Below are positions 23,445 through 32,590 of a stretch of DNA of 64,000 nt, piece after piece. The notes below the pieces were generated by a model. It had not been told where the DNA came from, made no database searches, and saw only the letters and a list, made by a program, of their open reading frames with translations. A program made the translations under genes and the position numbers. The stretch's first letter is position 1. Every line of letters begins with the position of its first letter. Origin of the DNA: Ophiostoma sp. CBS 140.51 (taxonomy: Eukaryota > Ascomycota > Sordariomycetes > Ophiostomatales > Ophiostomataceae). The stretch lies in assembly GCA_029298735.1 (NCBI GenBank), contig JANSLP010000104.1:1-64000 (forward strand), read 5' to 3'.

Positions 23445-24016
23445 AGGAGGGGGGGTGTATAAGACGTGTGTTCTATTTTGTTTTTCTTCTTCTGCGAGCC
23501 GAGCTGTTAATACCCTTGCCAGATGTTTCTTTGATCTTTCCGATTTTTGTCATATTTCTTCTCTTTCTTTCTCGCAGTAACGATTAATGGACCTGGCGAC
23601 TTGGAGCAAAGATTTTTCATGTTGTATTTCTTTTCTTTCCTGAGATACTGGGACTTTCCCATTCTCACTCTCATATTATGTACATAGCCCCTATATACCA
23701 ACCATGCCGTCGTCATATGAAGTGTTTTGAAGCTTTCTCGATATCCGATGTGTCCTCACCATGTCGTCCAATATGCTATTGTGGGTAGTAGTTGCACACC
23801 CAAGTGCCCTGTTTTTGAACGCCTCTTCCGCGGCACGGCATTTAAATCGTAGTCGTTCGTAATTATGCTGTGTTCTCGCCGGATGTTGGGTCGTCTTTGT
23901 CGTTGTCAGCCCTGTGAACAGAGACAGGTGATTGTGTGGTTGTCGGACTATCCCCATGCCTTTTTCCCCCCACAAGATTTCTCTCGTATTATTTTTTGTC
24001 GTCGTTTGCTCTGTTC
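23445..24016. other. Convergent intergenic region
   Basis: Lies between two stop codons of convergent genes, so it should hold both 3' untranslated regions. TC-rich at its left side; no coding signal. Confidence 0.5.
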
Positions 24017-24373
24017 TCACTTCTCATCACCCTCCTCACCATCCTTGAACTCCTTGGGCAAGTTAATGCCCACCCGCCGCGCCGTCAGCCGGATCCGCTC
24101 GGCCTCGTCCATGTCGCCAGCCAGGTTGGGGTTGTAGCGCTCCAAGAGCATCGTGTGTGTGCGCTGGGCCTGCAGGTAGGCCAGGTACTGTTCGCCGTGG
24201 AAGGGAGAGGCGACGGGGGCGGCGGTGGAGGACTTTGCCGGGGCTGCAGCTGGAGTCTGCTCAAACTCTGCGCGCAACTGCTGGTGGAGGGGCGAGCGCG
24301 GGCCCTTGAGCAAGGGGTGAGGCGGCAGTTCGCGGAGGAACGCGCGGTAGAGAGAGCGGAGGTTGGTGGTCAT
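24017..24373 (-). CDS. FMC1: Fmc1, ATP synthase F1 assembly factor (LYR-like)
   Basis: Single exon, 118 residues. It opens with LRSLYRAFLRELPP, the LYR-like start of the Fmc1 family (Complex1_LYR-type fold), followed by a Pro/Ala-rich loop and a helical C-terminal half with LLERYNPNLAGDMDEAERIRLTARRVGINLP, also characteristic of fungal Fmc1. In yeast, Fmc1 acts in the mitochondrial matrix with Atp12 in assembling the F1 sector of ATP synthase, mainly at raised temperature. The start chosen is the only ATG ahead of the LYR motif. The gene is divergent from the EngB-type mitochondrial GTPase, with 350 bases between the start codons. Confidence 0.85.
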   Translation of the reverse strand: MTTNLRSLYRAFLRELPPHPLLKGPRSPLHQQLRAEFEQTPAAAPAKSSTAAPVASPFHGEQYLAYLQAQRTHTMLLERYNPNLAGDMDEAERIRLTARRVGINLPKEFKDGEEGDEK

Positions 24374-24723
24374 TGTGTCGAGTGGTGTTGAGGTATGTTG
24401 TTGAGGGTGGAAAAGAAAGAAAGGGAAGAGGGTCGTCGGGGAAAAGTCCTGGTGGACGTCAACACGAATTGGCCCCACTATTTCTTTTGGCGAGAAAAAG
24501 CTTGAAAAAAAAGTTTCAGTGGGAGTTGCCGCCTGGAAAGGGCGCTAAGATTGTGCCACCACAGGTGCTAAGATATGGGCAGGCACGATTTCTGCCCGTC
24601 CCATCTAGAACTTCACCTGCTAAACGGGCGAGCCAAAAAAGCTTCAAAGCTTCACTTTAATCGACAACACCAAGAGTCTCACGACAACGTCACAACCGAC
24701 CACAGTGATTGTCGACATACACA
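24374..24723. promoter_or_regulatory. Divergent promoter of two mitochondrial genes
   Basis: 350 bases separate the ATG of FMC1 (-) and that of the EngB-type GTPase (+), so the two genes must share or abut their promoters. It contains an inverted repeat GGGCAG..CTGCCC (about 24578-24598) and A-rich tracts. No TATA box is seen. Confidence 0.5.
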
Positions 24724-26727
24724 ATGCAAAGTCATTGTTGGCACGCCCGTTTTGTGGCGCTGCCGCCGCAACTGCGGCAAATGGTGGTCGAAATTGTCTG
24801 CGCGCCAAGTTTGACTTCAACCTCAACATTATTCTCCTCGTTCGCGACACGGCCGATATCACAAGTATATGCACCCAATGGCGGCCACCGAGCCTTCTCG
24901 TCGTCCTGTCGGAACCTCTCCTTGGCCCGGAAGGGACCGTCGGGACCAAGGCCGGCCACCAGGACCAAAGCAAAGCCTGCAAAGCTCGCCGCATTATCGA
25001 AATTATCTGGGTCCAAGTCGAGCTCTAAGCCAGCTTCAAAGACCTCGAAACCCAAATCCGCGTTCAAACCTGCCCCGAAAGCACCGAAGTCTACGAAGCC
25101 AGCCTCAAGGGCAACCTCAAAAACCACCTCCAAACCCACCGCAAAGACAACGGAGACCAAAATCCCGAGAAAAGCTCGCAGTTTTGCACCTCTCGCCCCG
25201 ACCGACCACATTCGCGCTCTGTCTTTTCTTCCACCACTTCCTTCCGCCGAGCCTGCGAAACAAACGGACGAATTCGATGCTGAAGTTGCTGCTGCTGCAT
25301 TAGCTGCGGCCTCTGCTGCCGTCCGTGTAGCCCCTACACCGACATCCGCCGCGCTCGACCGCGCCTCGTCTCTCTTTATCCGCCCCGAGCCTGAGTTCTT
25401 GTATTCGGCACCCCGTTTCCTCAACCTGCCCGTCAACACAAAAATGCCCGAGGTCTGTATCCTGGGCCGCTCCAACGTCGGCAAGTCGACACTCCTCAAT
25501 GCGTTGGCAGGCCTCGAGTCGGGCGGCAAAGCCGGCAGCAGCCACGGTTCCAAAGCCGCCCGTTTGGGCCTGGCCATTACAAGCGCCAGGGCGGGATGCA
25601 CAAAGATGATGAACGGCTACGGGTTTGGCCCGCCGCTGAAGGCGTCCAAGACCCAGACCTTTGAGCGTGTGCAGGAGGAGGAAGAGAGAAAGAAACAAGA
25701 GGGTGTGCCTGATCCTGGTGCCACGAGTAACGGTGTCTTTCTGTCTCGCTCACAGAAACGTGCCCAGAAACCGCAAGAAGCCATCCCTCAGCACAGCCTC
25801 ATTATCATTGACATGCCCGGCTATGGCTTCATGTCCAAGTCCGAGTGGGGTACTGAGATTACCAAGTACCTGGAACGGCGTGCCACTTTGCGAGGCGCCA
25901 TTCTGCTGGTGGACGCCATTGCGGGTCTCAAGGACGGCGACCGCCAGGCTCTGTCCATGCTGCGCGACGCCAACATCAAGACCACTATTATCCTGACAAA
26001 GGCCGACAAGCTGCTGCCGCCCAAGCTTCTGCGGATGCCTGCAGCTGTGGCTGCCGAAAAGCAGGCTGAACGCTCGCTGGCGGCCGCCTCTTCCTCGGGC
26101 GCCTTCCCTGTGACACCTGAGCCTGCCTTTTACTCGGGCGACTCCGAGGGCGAAATGGCACTGCGGGCCAGCTGTCTGCGCGTCTGGAAGCAGCTGCGCA
26201 AGACGGAGCGTGCGTCGTTTGGGACGGTGCCCTGGATGGAGGGCCAGGGCTGGGTGCCCGAGATTGTGGTAACGGGCGCTGGTGACCCGCGTGGTGGTGG
26301 ATTTGGTGTCGCCGGTGCCCGTCTGGCCATTTGCCGGATGGCCGGTCTGATCCCCCAGCACGAGCTCCCGCCTACCAAGAGGCAGAAGAAGGCTGCTCGC
26401 AAAGCTGCTGCTGAGGGTGGCAACAGCCCACTGGAGTCCCGCCCCGTCGTCCCCTTTGACCAGATCCAATGGTCCGAGACGGTCTCCGAGGCTGTTCTCG
26501 ACCAAACAATCGAGCTGGCCTATGTCGCGCGGCAGGAGAGTGAGCAGGCAGAGCGCAAGACGCGGAGACGTACGGCGGCAGCGGCCGCAGAGGAAGCCAA
26601 GGCCGAGAGGGAAGCTGCTGTTGAAGAGGAGGTTGACTCTGAAGAGCTTGGTTTCGCAGAGGACCTTGCTCCAGCCGAGCCCAAGGCGCCTATCCGTGGC
26701 CGTAGACGGTCCTGGAAGCGGGCGTAA
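24724..26727 (+). CDS. EngB/YihA-type GTPase, probably mitochondrial
   Basis: Single exon, 667 residues from the first ATG. The N-terminus is basic and Ser/Ala-rich (a likely mitochondrial presequence), followed by a Lys/Pro/Ser-rich linker to about residue 160. The GTPase domain has G1 GRSNVGKS (about 248-255), a TSARAGCTKM segment where the switch I Thr lies, G3 DMPGYGF (about 363-369) and G4 TKADK (about 425-429). DMPGYGF is diagnostic of the EngB (YihA/YsxC) family, which helps assemble the large ribosomal subunit in bacteria; the yeast counterpart is Mrx8 in mitochondria. Compared with bacterial EngB (about 200 residues) it carries a long insertion between switch I and G3 and an acidic, Arg-rich C-terminal tail. 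Divergent from FMC1. Confidence 0.9.
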   Translation: MQSHCWHARFVALPPQLRQMVVEIVCAPSLTSTSTLFSSFATRPISQVYAPNGGHRAFSSSCRNLSLARKGPSGPRPATRTKAKPAKLAALSKLSGSKSSSKPASKTSKPKSAFKPAPKAPKSTKPASRATSKTTSKPTAKTTETKIPRKARSFAPLAPTDHIRALSFLPPLPSAEPAKQTDEFDAEVAAAALAAASAAVRVAPTPTSAALDRASSLFIRPEPEFLYSAPRFLNLPVNTKMPEVCILGRSNVGKSTLLNALAGLESGGKAGSSHGSKAARLGLAITSARAGCTKMMNGYGFGPPLKASKTQTFERVQEEEERKKQEGVPDPGATSNGVFLSRSQKRAQKPQEAIPQHSLIIIDMPGYGFMSKSEWGTEITKYLERRATLRGAILLVDAIAGLKDGDRQALSMLRDANIKTTIILTKADKLLPPKLLRMPAAVAAEKQAERSLAAASSSGAFPVTPEPAFYSGDSEGEMALRASCLRVWKQLRKTERASFGTVPWMEGQGWVPEIVVTGAGDPRGGGFGVAGARLAICRMAGLIPQHELPPTKRQKKAARKAAAEGGNSPLESRPVVPFDQIQWSETVSEAVLDQTIELAYVARQESEQAERKTRRRTAAAAAEEAKAEREAAVEEEVDSEELGFAEDLAPAEPKAPIRGRRRSWKRA

Positions 26728-27043
26728 ACACTCCCATCTCTTCTTTACATCTTCTCCAAATCTCTCTTATGTATCTTCATGTATTCTTCACGACTCTTGT
26801 ACCATCAGATTCCCATTGTATTACCACCACATTGCAAATCACATACAGCGCCACGAAAGCACTATAAAAACCATAGAAACACTTTAATGATAGCATGGAG
26901 ACAACGCCTGTTCTATTGACCCCGCTATGAGAACCCAAGTATCTATTCCAAAAAGACTAATGACCCAACAATGACTCCGTTTTCCCTATAATGATACTGC
27001 CCAAAAGATGTACGCCGTTCGTTTTTGTTGCCTCCCCTATCAT
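26728..27043. other. Convergent intergenic region
   Basis: 316 bases between two convergent stop codons; expected to hold the 3' untranslated regions. Moderately AT-rich, with no coding signal. Confidence 0.5.
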
Positions 27044-28333
27044 TCACGTCCTCGGCACCCGCTTTCTAGGCCGGCCCCTTCTTTCTGACGCTGGCAGGTC
27101 TTTTGTGTTGAACTGGTAGTTGGGGATAAAAATGTCCTTGAGGTTGCTCCAGAAGCCCAGGTCATACAGATTCTCCACATCCCGCAGCGTCCACACCCGC
27201 TCCCACTCGCCCACACCTGGTAGTGCCTTGTCGTTGGGCGGCGGCGGGTTGCCGTCTTCCGTGCGCACAATCACATGGTCCGGCTCCAACGGCCAGCGCG
27301 ACGAGGTGGCTGCTACTTGACTCGACTCGGCCGCCGCAATCCGCCGCTTGTAGACCATCCCTTCCTCCATGTCGTACTTGTAGTCGCCCCATTTCAGGCT
27401 CTCGTTGGTCGTCTGGCCCGTCCACACGTTCCACAGGTTGTACGCCAACAAGCCCCAGACCAGCGGACTGATCAGTAGACCTAGGAGGCTGACACTCCCC
27501 AGGTGAATGAAATTCTTCATGCCCCACGACAGCAGCACCAGCCACGTATTAAACGTCATTTTGCGCGTCGCCAGCGGCGTGTCGGCCAAAGCGCCACCGC
27601 TCACTTCGTACGCCCGCCAGGGGAACAGCGACCAGGTCGGCCACCGTTCGAGCACGCGGTCTCGCAGGATGCACAAGCCGGTCCAGCCGCCATAACTCGC
27701 CAAGAAGGCGGTAGATAAGAGGAGCAACAAAAACCAGTGGTGGTTCCCCACGCCGACGCAGTTGTTGATGAAAATGCAGTGATGGTCCAGCCGGCCCACA
27801 CACCGCTTGCACACGGGGCAATGTTTGCTGCGCGGCGGCTTGAGCAGGTTGCACGTATAGCAGCGGTGGCCGGGGTGGAAGAGCGCATAATCGTATGGGT
27901 ATAGTGACAAATGGTGCTTGAGGTTGGTGAGCGAGACGGTACCCGGGTCCGTGTAGGCCGCCAAGTACAAGAAGATGTACGGCAGCGACCCAAATACAAC
28001 GACACAGACGCGCTGGAAGTTGCTCAGAAACTCCCACGCCGACGGGATCGCCATCCACTCCGATCCGGCCAGCAGCACCAAGAAAAAAATCACCACCGTC
28101 GGGTGCTTGTCGTTCATCATGAAACTGCCGAAACGCATTAGCGACGATGTGAACCGGCCGCCCGTAAGTGCGCGGTCCAAGGCCAGCACGCCGCTCGGCA
28201 AGTTGACCACGAAAAACGTGTACAGCCATGCAATCGGTGTTCTTCTAAACACGGGCAGCCGGCCAAAGAAGATGATGAACGTCATCAGCGAAATGGCCAG
28301 CACTATGGCCGCTATCTTTGCGAGGACTCCCAT
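27044..28333 (-). CDS. SWF1: Swf1-type DHHC palmitoyltransferase
   Basis: Single exon, 429 residues. Hydrophobic segments lie at about 4-24 and 78-125 before the catalytic domain and two more follow it. The Cys-rich DHHC domain spans about 158-200: CYTCNLLKPPRSKHCPVC, then DHHC at 183-186 followed by IFINNCVGVGNHHWF. IFINNCVG after DHHC, rather than the usual PWVNNCVG, is typical of Swf1. Swf1 is an ER-resident enzyme that attaches palmitate to cysteines beside the membrane segment of SNAREs such as Tlg1 and Syn8. The start is the first ATG; a non-ATG extension upstream is ignored. Divergent from the RAP1-like gene, 1.3 kb away. Confidence 0.88.
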   Translation of the reverse strand: MGVLAKIAAIVLAISLMTFIIFFGRLPVFRRTPIAWLYTFFVVNLPSGVLALDRALTGGRFTSSLMRFGSFMMNDKHPTVVIFFLVLLAGSEWMAIPSAWEFLSNFQRVCVVVFGSLPYIFLYLAAYTDPGTVSLTNLKHHLSLYPYDYALFHPGHRCYTCNLLKPPRSKHCPVCKRCVGRLDHHCIFINNCVGVGNHHWFLLLLLSTAFLASYGGWTGLCILRDRVLERWPTWSLFPWRAYEVSGGALADTPLATRKMTFNTWLVLLSWGMKNFIHLGSVSLLGLLISPLVWGLLAYNLWNVWTGQTTNESLKWGDYKYDMEEGMVYKRRIAAAESSQVAATSSRWPLEPDHVIVRTEDGNPPPPNDKALPGVGEWERVWTLRDVENLYDLGFWSNLKDIFIPNYQFNTKDLPASERRGRPRKRVPRT

Positions 28334-29070
28334 CCTGGGCAACGACGATATGATTGTGGACTACTCGAGGGGGAAGTTGTCGAAAGAAAAGAAAGGGTAT
28401 CGTGGAAGTAAAACCCGCCGAAACAGCTGTCGGCGGGGATGGAGCTATTCAGTTTAGAGCTGTCACGTCGCAATCGAGGTCATGATCGAGGGGAGGAGAA
28501 TCGATAGAAATTGTCAGGTTGATAGGACAAAGGCCGTAGGAAGGCCGTCGAGCTGTGGCCAGAGAGGTAGAAAGATTGTCTGAGATTGAAGTCGATGTCG
28601 AGGCAAAAAGGGGCAACTGAGGCTGAATGCCAACACGAACGGCTTGGCTCCTTCCTAGATGGTTGGCGTTTGGTTTTGCTGTTCTCCAGCGGGTCCCTGC
28701 CTGCTCTGTGCGAAAATACGTCAGCCTTGCGCCGCTCCCCATCACCCGTTGTTTATTTTTGGCCTAGCGCTAAACGGCCCCTAATGCTTTTCAACTCCCA
28801 ACGTCGCACAGCGCGTCGCTCCTTCTTTTCAAAGAATCAAAACTCAAGACAACTACGGAGTACAAACACTAACACTAACATAACCCTTAGAACCAGTTTG
28901 AATAGATAGAGGTATCGCCAAAACTAGACGTATACTTTACATATAGAGTATAAAACGACATCAAATTAATTGTGAAATTTTGCTTAATTTTCTGATACCA
29001 TGAAACTAATGTTGAATACTTTGTATGGTTCCTGATGCGTGGTTGAATGAAAATGCGTTTCTCGGGAAGG

Positions 29071-29110
29071 TATCGTTTTTTTTGGCGAAAATATCGTTTT
29101 TGGGCGAAAG
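29071..29110 (+). repeat. Tandem repeat with TTTGGCGAAA core
   Basis: Two units, 29071-29091 and 29092-29110, each TATCG + T-run + GGCGAAA, with a third truncated unit starting TATCATCG at 29111. The core TTTGGCGAAAA resembles E2F and SBF/MBF cell-cycle sites, which contain GGCG and CGAAA. Confidence 0.6.
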
Positions 29111-29125
29111 TATCATCGAGTATGT

Positions 29126-29133
29126 TCACGTGA
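29126..29133. promoter_or_regulatory. E-box palindrome TCACGTGA
   Basis: Perfect 8-base palindrome with a CACGTG core, extended form preferred by Cbf1-type bHLH factors. It lies about 510 bases before the RAP1-like start, next to the TTTGGCGAAA repeats. Confidence 0.45.
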
Positions 29134-29639
29134 CTCGGTGTTTGTGGGGAATGTTCTACCCAAAATAGTCAGGGTGGGTCCCCTCGCCGTCACGTCTCTT
29201 TCCTCTTCACACGCCCCGGCCATCAACGCGTCGCCCGTCTGGTCGCACCTTCCCTCCGATTGCCGACATTCACCAACGGCGACTTCCACGGCACTCACGA
29301 TAGTAAAAGGAGTTGATATTTTCATGCTCGAATATTTGTCCAAAACTCATTTCCAAACACAACATTCACCCTCACCACACAACATCGCGACTCGACGCGC
29401 CGACTCAGCACCAAACACAACGCGACCGTTTGCGACTGTTTTTGTTTTGCGCCGGCTTCGATCCAACTGCGCCTACGCGCGTTGCCACCTTGATAATACG
29501 ACGGCTGTACATTTTGACGACGTCTTCTTTACAGTATTGAACCGACGGCTTTTCAATCACAAGACATCACGGAGGCGAGCCGACATTGCACGGCACAATT
29601 GCGGACAGCTGCGTGTATCGCAGCTACAATACCGCAGTC

Positions 29640-31984
29640 ATGCCCTTCAGCTTCGAGGGCTTAAAGTTCTATGTCTCCATCAACGCGCCCAACCGCACAA
29701 AAAAAGCCATTCAAGTACATCTTACCCCGGCCTTGCCGAGTCTTTCCTGTTTGCCTCTGTATTCTCTTTTGTTTTCTGTCTCTAACATGTTTTCCTCTCC
29801 TCAGGACAATGGCGGCATCGTCACTGCCGACGAAAGAAAGGCAAATATACGCATTACCGATCCGTCTCGCCCGATCCCCAGCTACTCCTCTGGCGACTAC
29901 TACTCGTACGAATGGGTCCTCGATTCCGTCCGGCAACAACGGCAAATCGACGAGACACCATACAAAATCGACCGCCCAGTCGCTGTTCCTCCTCCTCCAC
30001 AACCTGCCTCACGGCCACAAGCCCGGGCACCAGAACCAACAGCGCGATCCGATGGTTTAATCTATGCGCCGGCCAACTCACAAAGGCGGCATCGCAATGC
30101 CTTTACGTACGAAGACGACCGTATACTAAGAGACTGGGTCATGGAGGAAGCGAGAATTGCTTTGCGGCGGGACGAGAAATTCCTAGACCGCGGCAACGAC
30201 ATGTACAAGAGGCTCGAAAAAAAGTACCCACATCACACCTTCCACTCGTGGCGCAACCGGTGGTTGACCAAGCTGGCTCTCACCACAAACATACCGGTCG
30301 CTAAACGCCAGGAGCCTCGATCAAGACCGCCCCGGGTAGAACCTCCACAAGAAGAGTCTGAAGAAGAGATTGAAGATGTCCCCGACGTGCAGCCTGCATC
30401 CCAGGCATCTCCAGAACAACCCAGAGAAGCAACACGGGAAGCACCGCGAGAAGAACCCCAAGGGCAACAACGCGACAACGCCCAAGAAGCAGCGCAAGAA
30501 GAACCAGCACACGATGAGAACTCGGGCCGTCCGGACGAGTTGTTCTTCATGAACTACACAGACTATTATATTCTTGCAAGAGCGTATTCAGCATGGAAGA
30601 GGGAAAAGCGGGAATCTGGGATCTCTCCAAAACCAACAGAAACCTTCTTCAAGAAGCTTCACGAACAGGTAACTCACAACTCACAGCTTCCAAAGCCTTC
30701 TCCTTGTTAACATGTGGAAAACGCCATAACTAACTTTGCACCCACTAGCACCCGGATGTCTCCGTCAAAGACTTTCGCCGCCGGTACCACAGACTGCGCA
30801 ATTTGTACACGAAATCGAACGCCACACCAGCAGGTTCACCTGTCAAAGCGACTGCAACAACAGCGGCTAGCCCCAGTGTCAATCACCAAAACGATGTGCC
30901 GAACGGGGAGCAGGAAGAAGGCGCTGACGACAACGCCGACGAGATGGAGGTTGACGGTCTTGACCTCGACGACGATGCCATCCTCAACGGCGTCGGTGAC
31001 CACGACAGCGCCCAGCAAGAGTTTCAAAAGTGCCTCGACGACTACAACGACTACCTCACTCTCTACGTCCCACCGTCATTTTATATTGGTGGACGCTTCC
31101 TCGACACGTACTCACTATGGACGGCGCTGCAGGACTCGGTCGACGACAACGACCGCATCGACTGGGGCGCTGTCATTGAGACGCTCGGACTCGACAGGGC
31201 GAAACATCCACAGCTGGCATCCCAGCTGTCAGCCTGGTACGATTTGAACCTGAAGGAATTTAGGTCATTCTGGAACAAGTACAAGGAGGCTGTTGAGGAG
31301 GCAGAAGAAGAAGAGAGTGAGGATGACGAGGAAGCGGAGGGTGAGGGTGGGGAAGAGGAAGAAGGAGAAGAGGCCGAGCACGAACCATCTGGCTCGGCTC
31401 GCCGCAGCACAGGCACAGGCTTTGTCTCGTCGATACTTGGGATATTTGGCGGTGGCGGCTCGTCCGGCAGCACACAAGCGCCCGAAAGTCCTAGCAAGCA
31501 CGTTCGGTTCTCTGGTGCGCAGGCCGCCGAGGAGGAGGAGGAATCTTCCCAGGAGGACGATGACGATGACGATGACGACGAAGAAGACGATTTCGAGACT
31601 CGACGTGTCACCCGGTCTGCATCACAACAACTGCAGACGCCTAAAAAGCAGAAGCAGAGGCAGACGCCGAAGAAGGCGGCACTGGAGCCCGAGACACAGG
31701 ACTTTGCCTTTGATCCAGAAACCCAAGCACCACTCGATCTTGCAGGCGACGACGAAATCGAGGATATGGAAGAGGACGAGGAGAACGAGGAGGAGGATTG
31801 GCGACCGCTCAGCTCGTCAAAGAAGGCAACACCAGCACGGCAGCTGCGGACAGAGGAGCGTGTAGTGGCTGCTGTTCCGCAGTCGTTGCCGCCGCCAGGA
31901 TCTGCCAAACGGAAACGGACAGCAGCGGCGGCATCTTCGACTGCGACACCGGCGAAGCGGCTGCAACGGAAGTCGATGGCTTAA
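29640..31984 (+). CDS. RAP1: Rap1-like telomere protein (BRCT, Myb, ARID-like)
   Basis: Three exons, 29640-29714, 29805-30668 and 30749-31984; 724 residues. Residues 1-80 form a BRCT-type domain (FEGLKFYVSINAPNRTKKAI, NGGIVT, SYEWVLDSV). Residues about 120-185 are a Rap1-type Myb domain (FTYEDDRILRDWV, MYKRLEKKYPHHTFHSWRNR), very close to the human and yeast pattern. A second Myb-like helix set lies near 272-333 (YSAWKREK, DFRRRYHRLRNLY). Residues about 400-495 look ARID/BRIGHT-like (GGRFLDTYSLW, WGAVIETLGL, LNLKEFRSFW). Acidic runs and a basic tail follow; no clear Rap1 C-terminal domain is seen. Rap1 binds telomeres directly or through a TRF/Taz1-type partner and represses nearby genes. Intron 1 (90 nt) is a multiple of three without a stop, so retention would insert 30 residues into the BRCT domain. 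Confidence 0.82.
31555..31595 (+). repeat. GAC/GAT/GAA triplet run (acidic tract)
   Basis: A near-perfect run of acidic codons in the last exon of the RAP1-like gene. Such triplet runs expand and contract in frame. Confidence 0.75.
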
Positions 31985-32590
31985 AATGAGGGATGGGTGT
32001 GGTTTTGATTCTATGTGTATATTAATTTGTTTTCTTTTTTTCTTCTGTACGGCGTTTAATTAGGGTTATTCAGTGGTTGTTTGTTTACTCTCAACGTCTT
32101 TTACTGAGGGGTTGGCGCATAAAATGGATTTTATTGCGGTACACCAAAATTCGTATAAAATGTGAATCAAGCGTATGATCAATGTACCTTACTTTCCATT
32201 GTATCTAGATTTCACTCGTTATTTTTTTTTTTTTTTTTTTTTGAATTTGTTTCAATAATTATTTCGCCCGTTGTTTCTCTCTTTTTACATAAAAAATTAT
32301 TTGTGTCACGAAAACTAAAAACAAAGCACAACGAGGACTATCTGTACGAAATTGAAGAATGGAAAACTGAAAATATATGAATGTTCTTCAATATTTGATC
32401 AGAAGAGATCCAAAATAATCTGTGACATAGAAAATCAAACAATCAACGCATGCATACACAATACACTCTTTACAGGTCATAAGCCTCTCACACCGCAGCA
32501 ACAGCCGTCTATACGGGTATATCGACAACTCCAATAGTTTTGTCGCCAACTTCCCAGCTAAGCCACTTCTTCTCTTTCGTCTGCCATGAT
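31985..32590. other. AT-rich convergent intergenic region
   Basis: Holds the 3' ends of the RAP1-like and P450 transcripts. Strongly AT-rich, with an uninterrupted T tract of about 21 bases near 32222-32242. No coding signal. Confidence 0.55.
32222..32242 (+). repeat. Poly-T tract
   Basis: About 21 consecutive T on the + strand in AT-rich DNA between two convergent genes. A mononucleotide repeat; its length may vary or be misread. Confidence 0.85.

Larger units (their letters stand above)
28334..29639. promoter_or_regulatory. Divergent SWF1 / RAP1-like promoter region
   Basis: 1.3 kb between two divergent start codons. It contains an AT-rich patch (about 28870-29110), two tandem copies of a TATCG(T)nGGCGAAA unit (29071-29110), an E-box TCACGTGA (29126-29133) and a stretch rich in ACGCG and CGCG words before the RAP1-like start. 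No coding signal is seen in its short frames. Confidence 0.5.

Noticed and set aside
24575..24590. TATGGGCAGGCACGA also found at about 53099
   Set aside because: A 15-base match in a 64 kb window is within what chance can give, and there is no longer homology around it.
28865..28892. CACTAACACTAACATAACCCTTA resembling telomere repeats
   Set aside because: Only a loose match to CCCTAA units over about 20 bases; not an interstitial telomere array.
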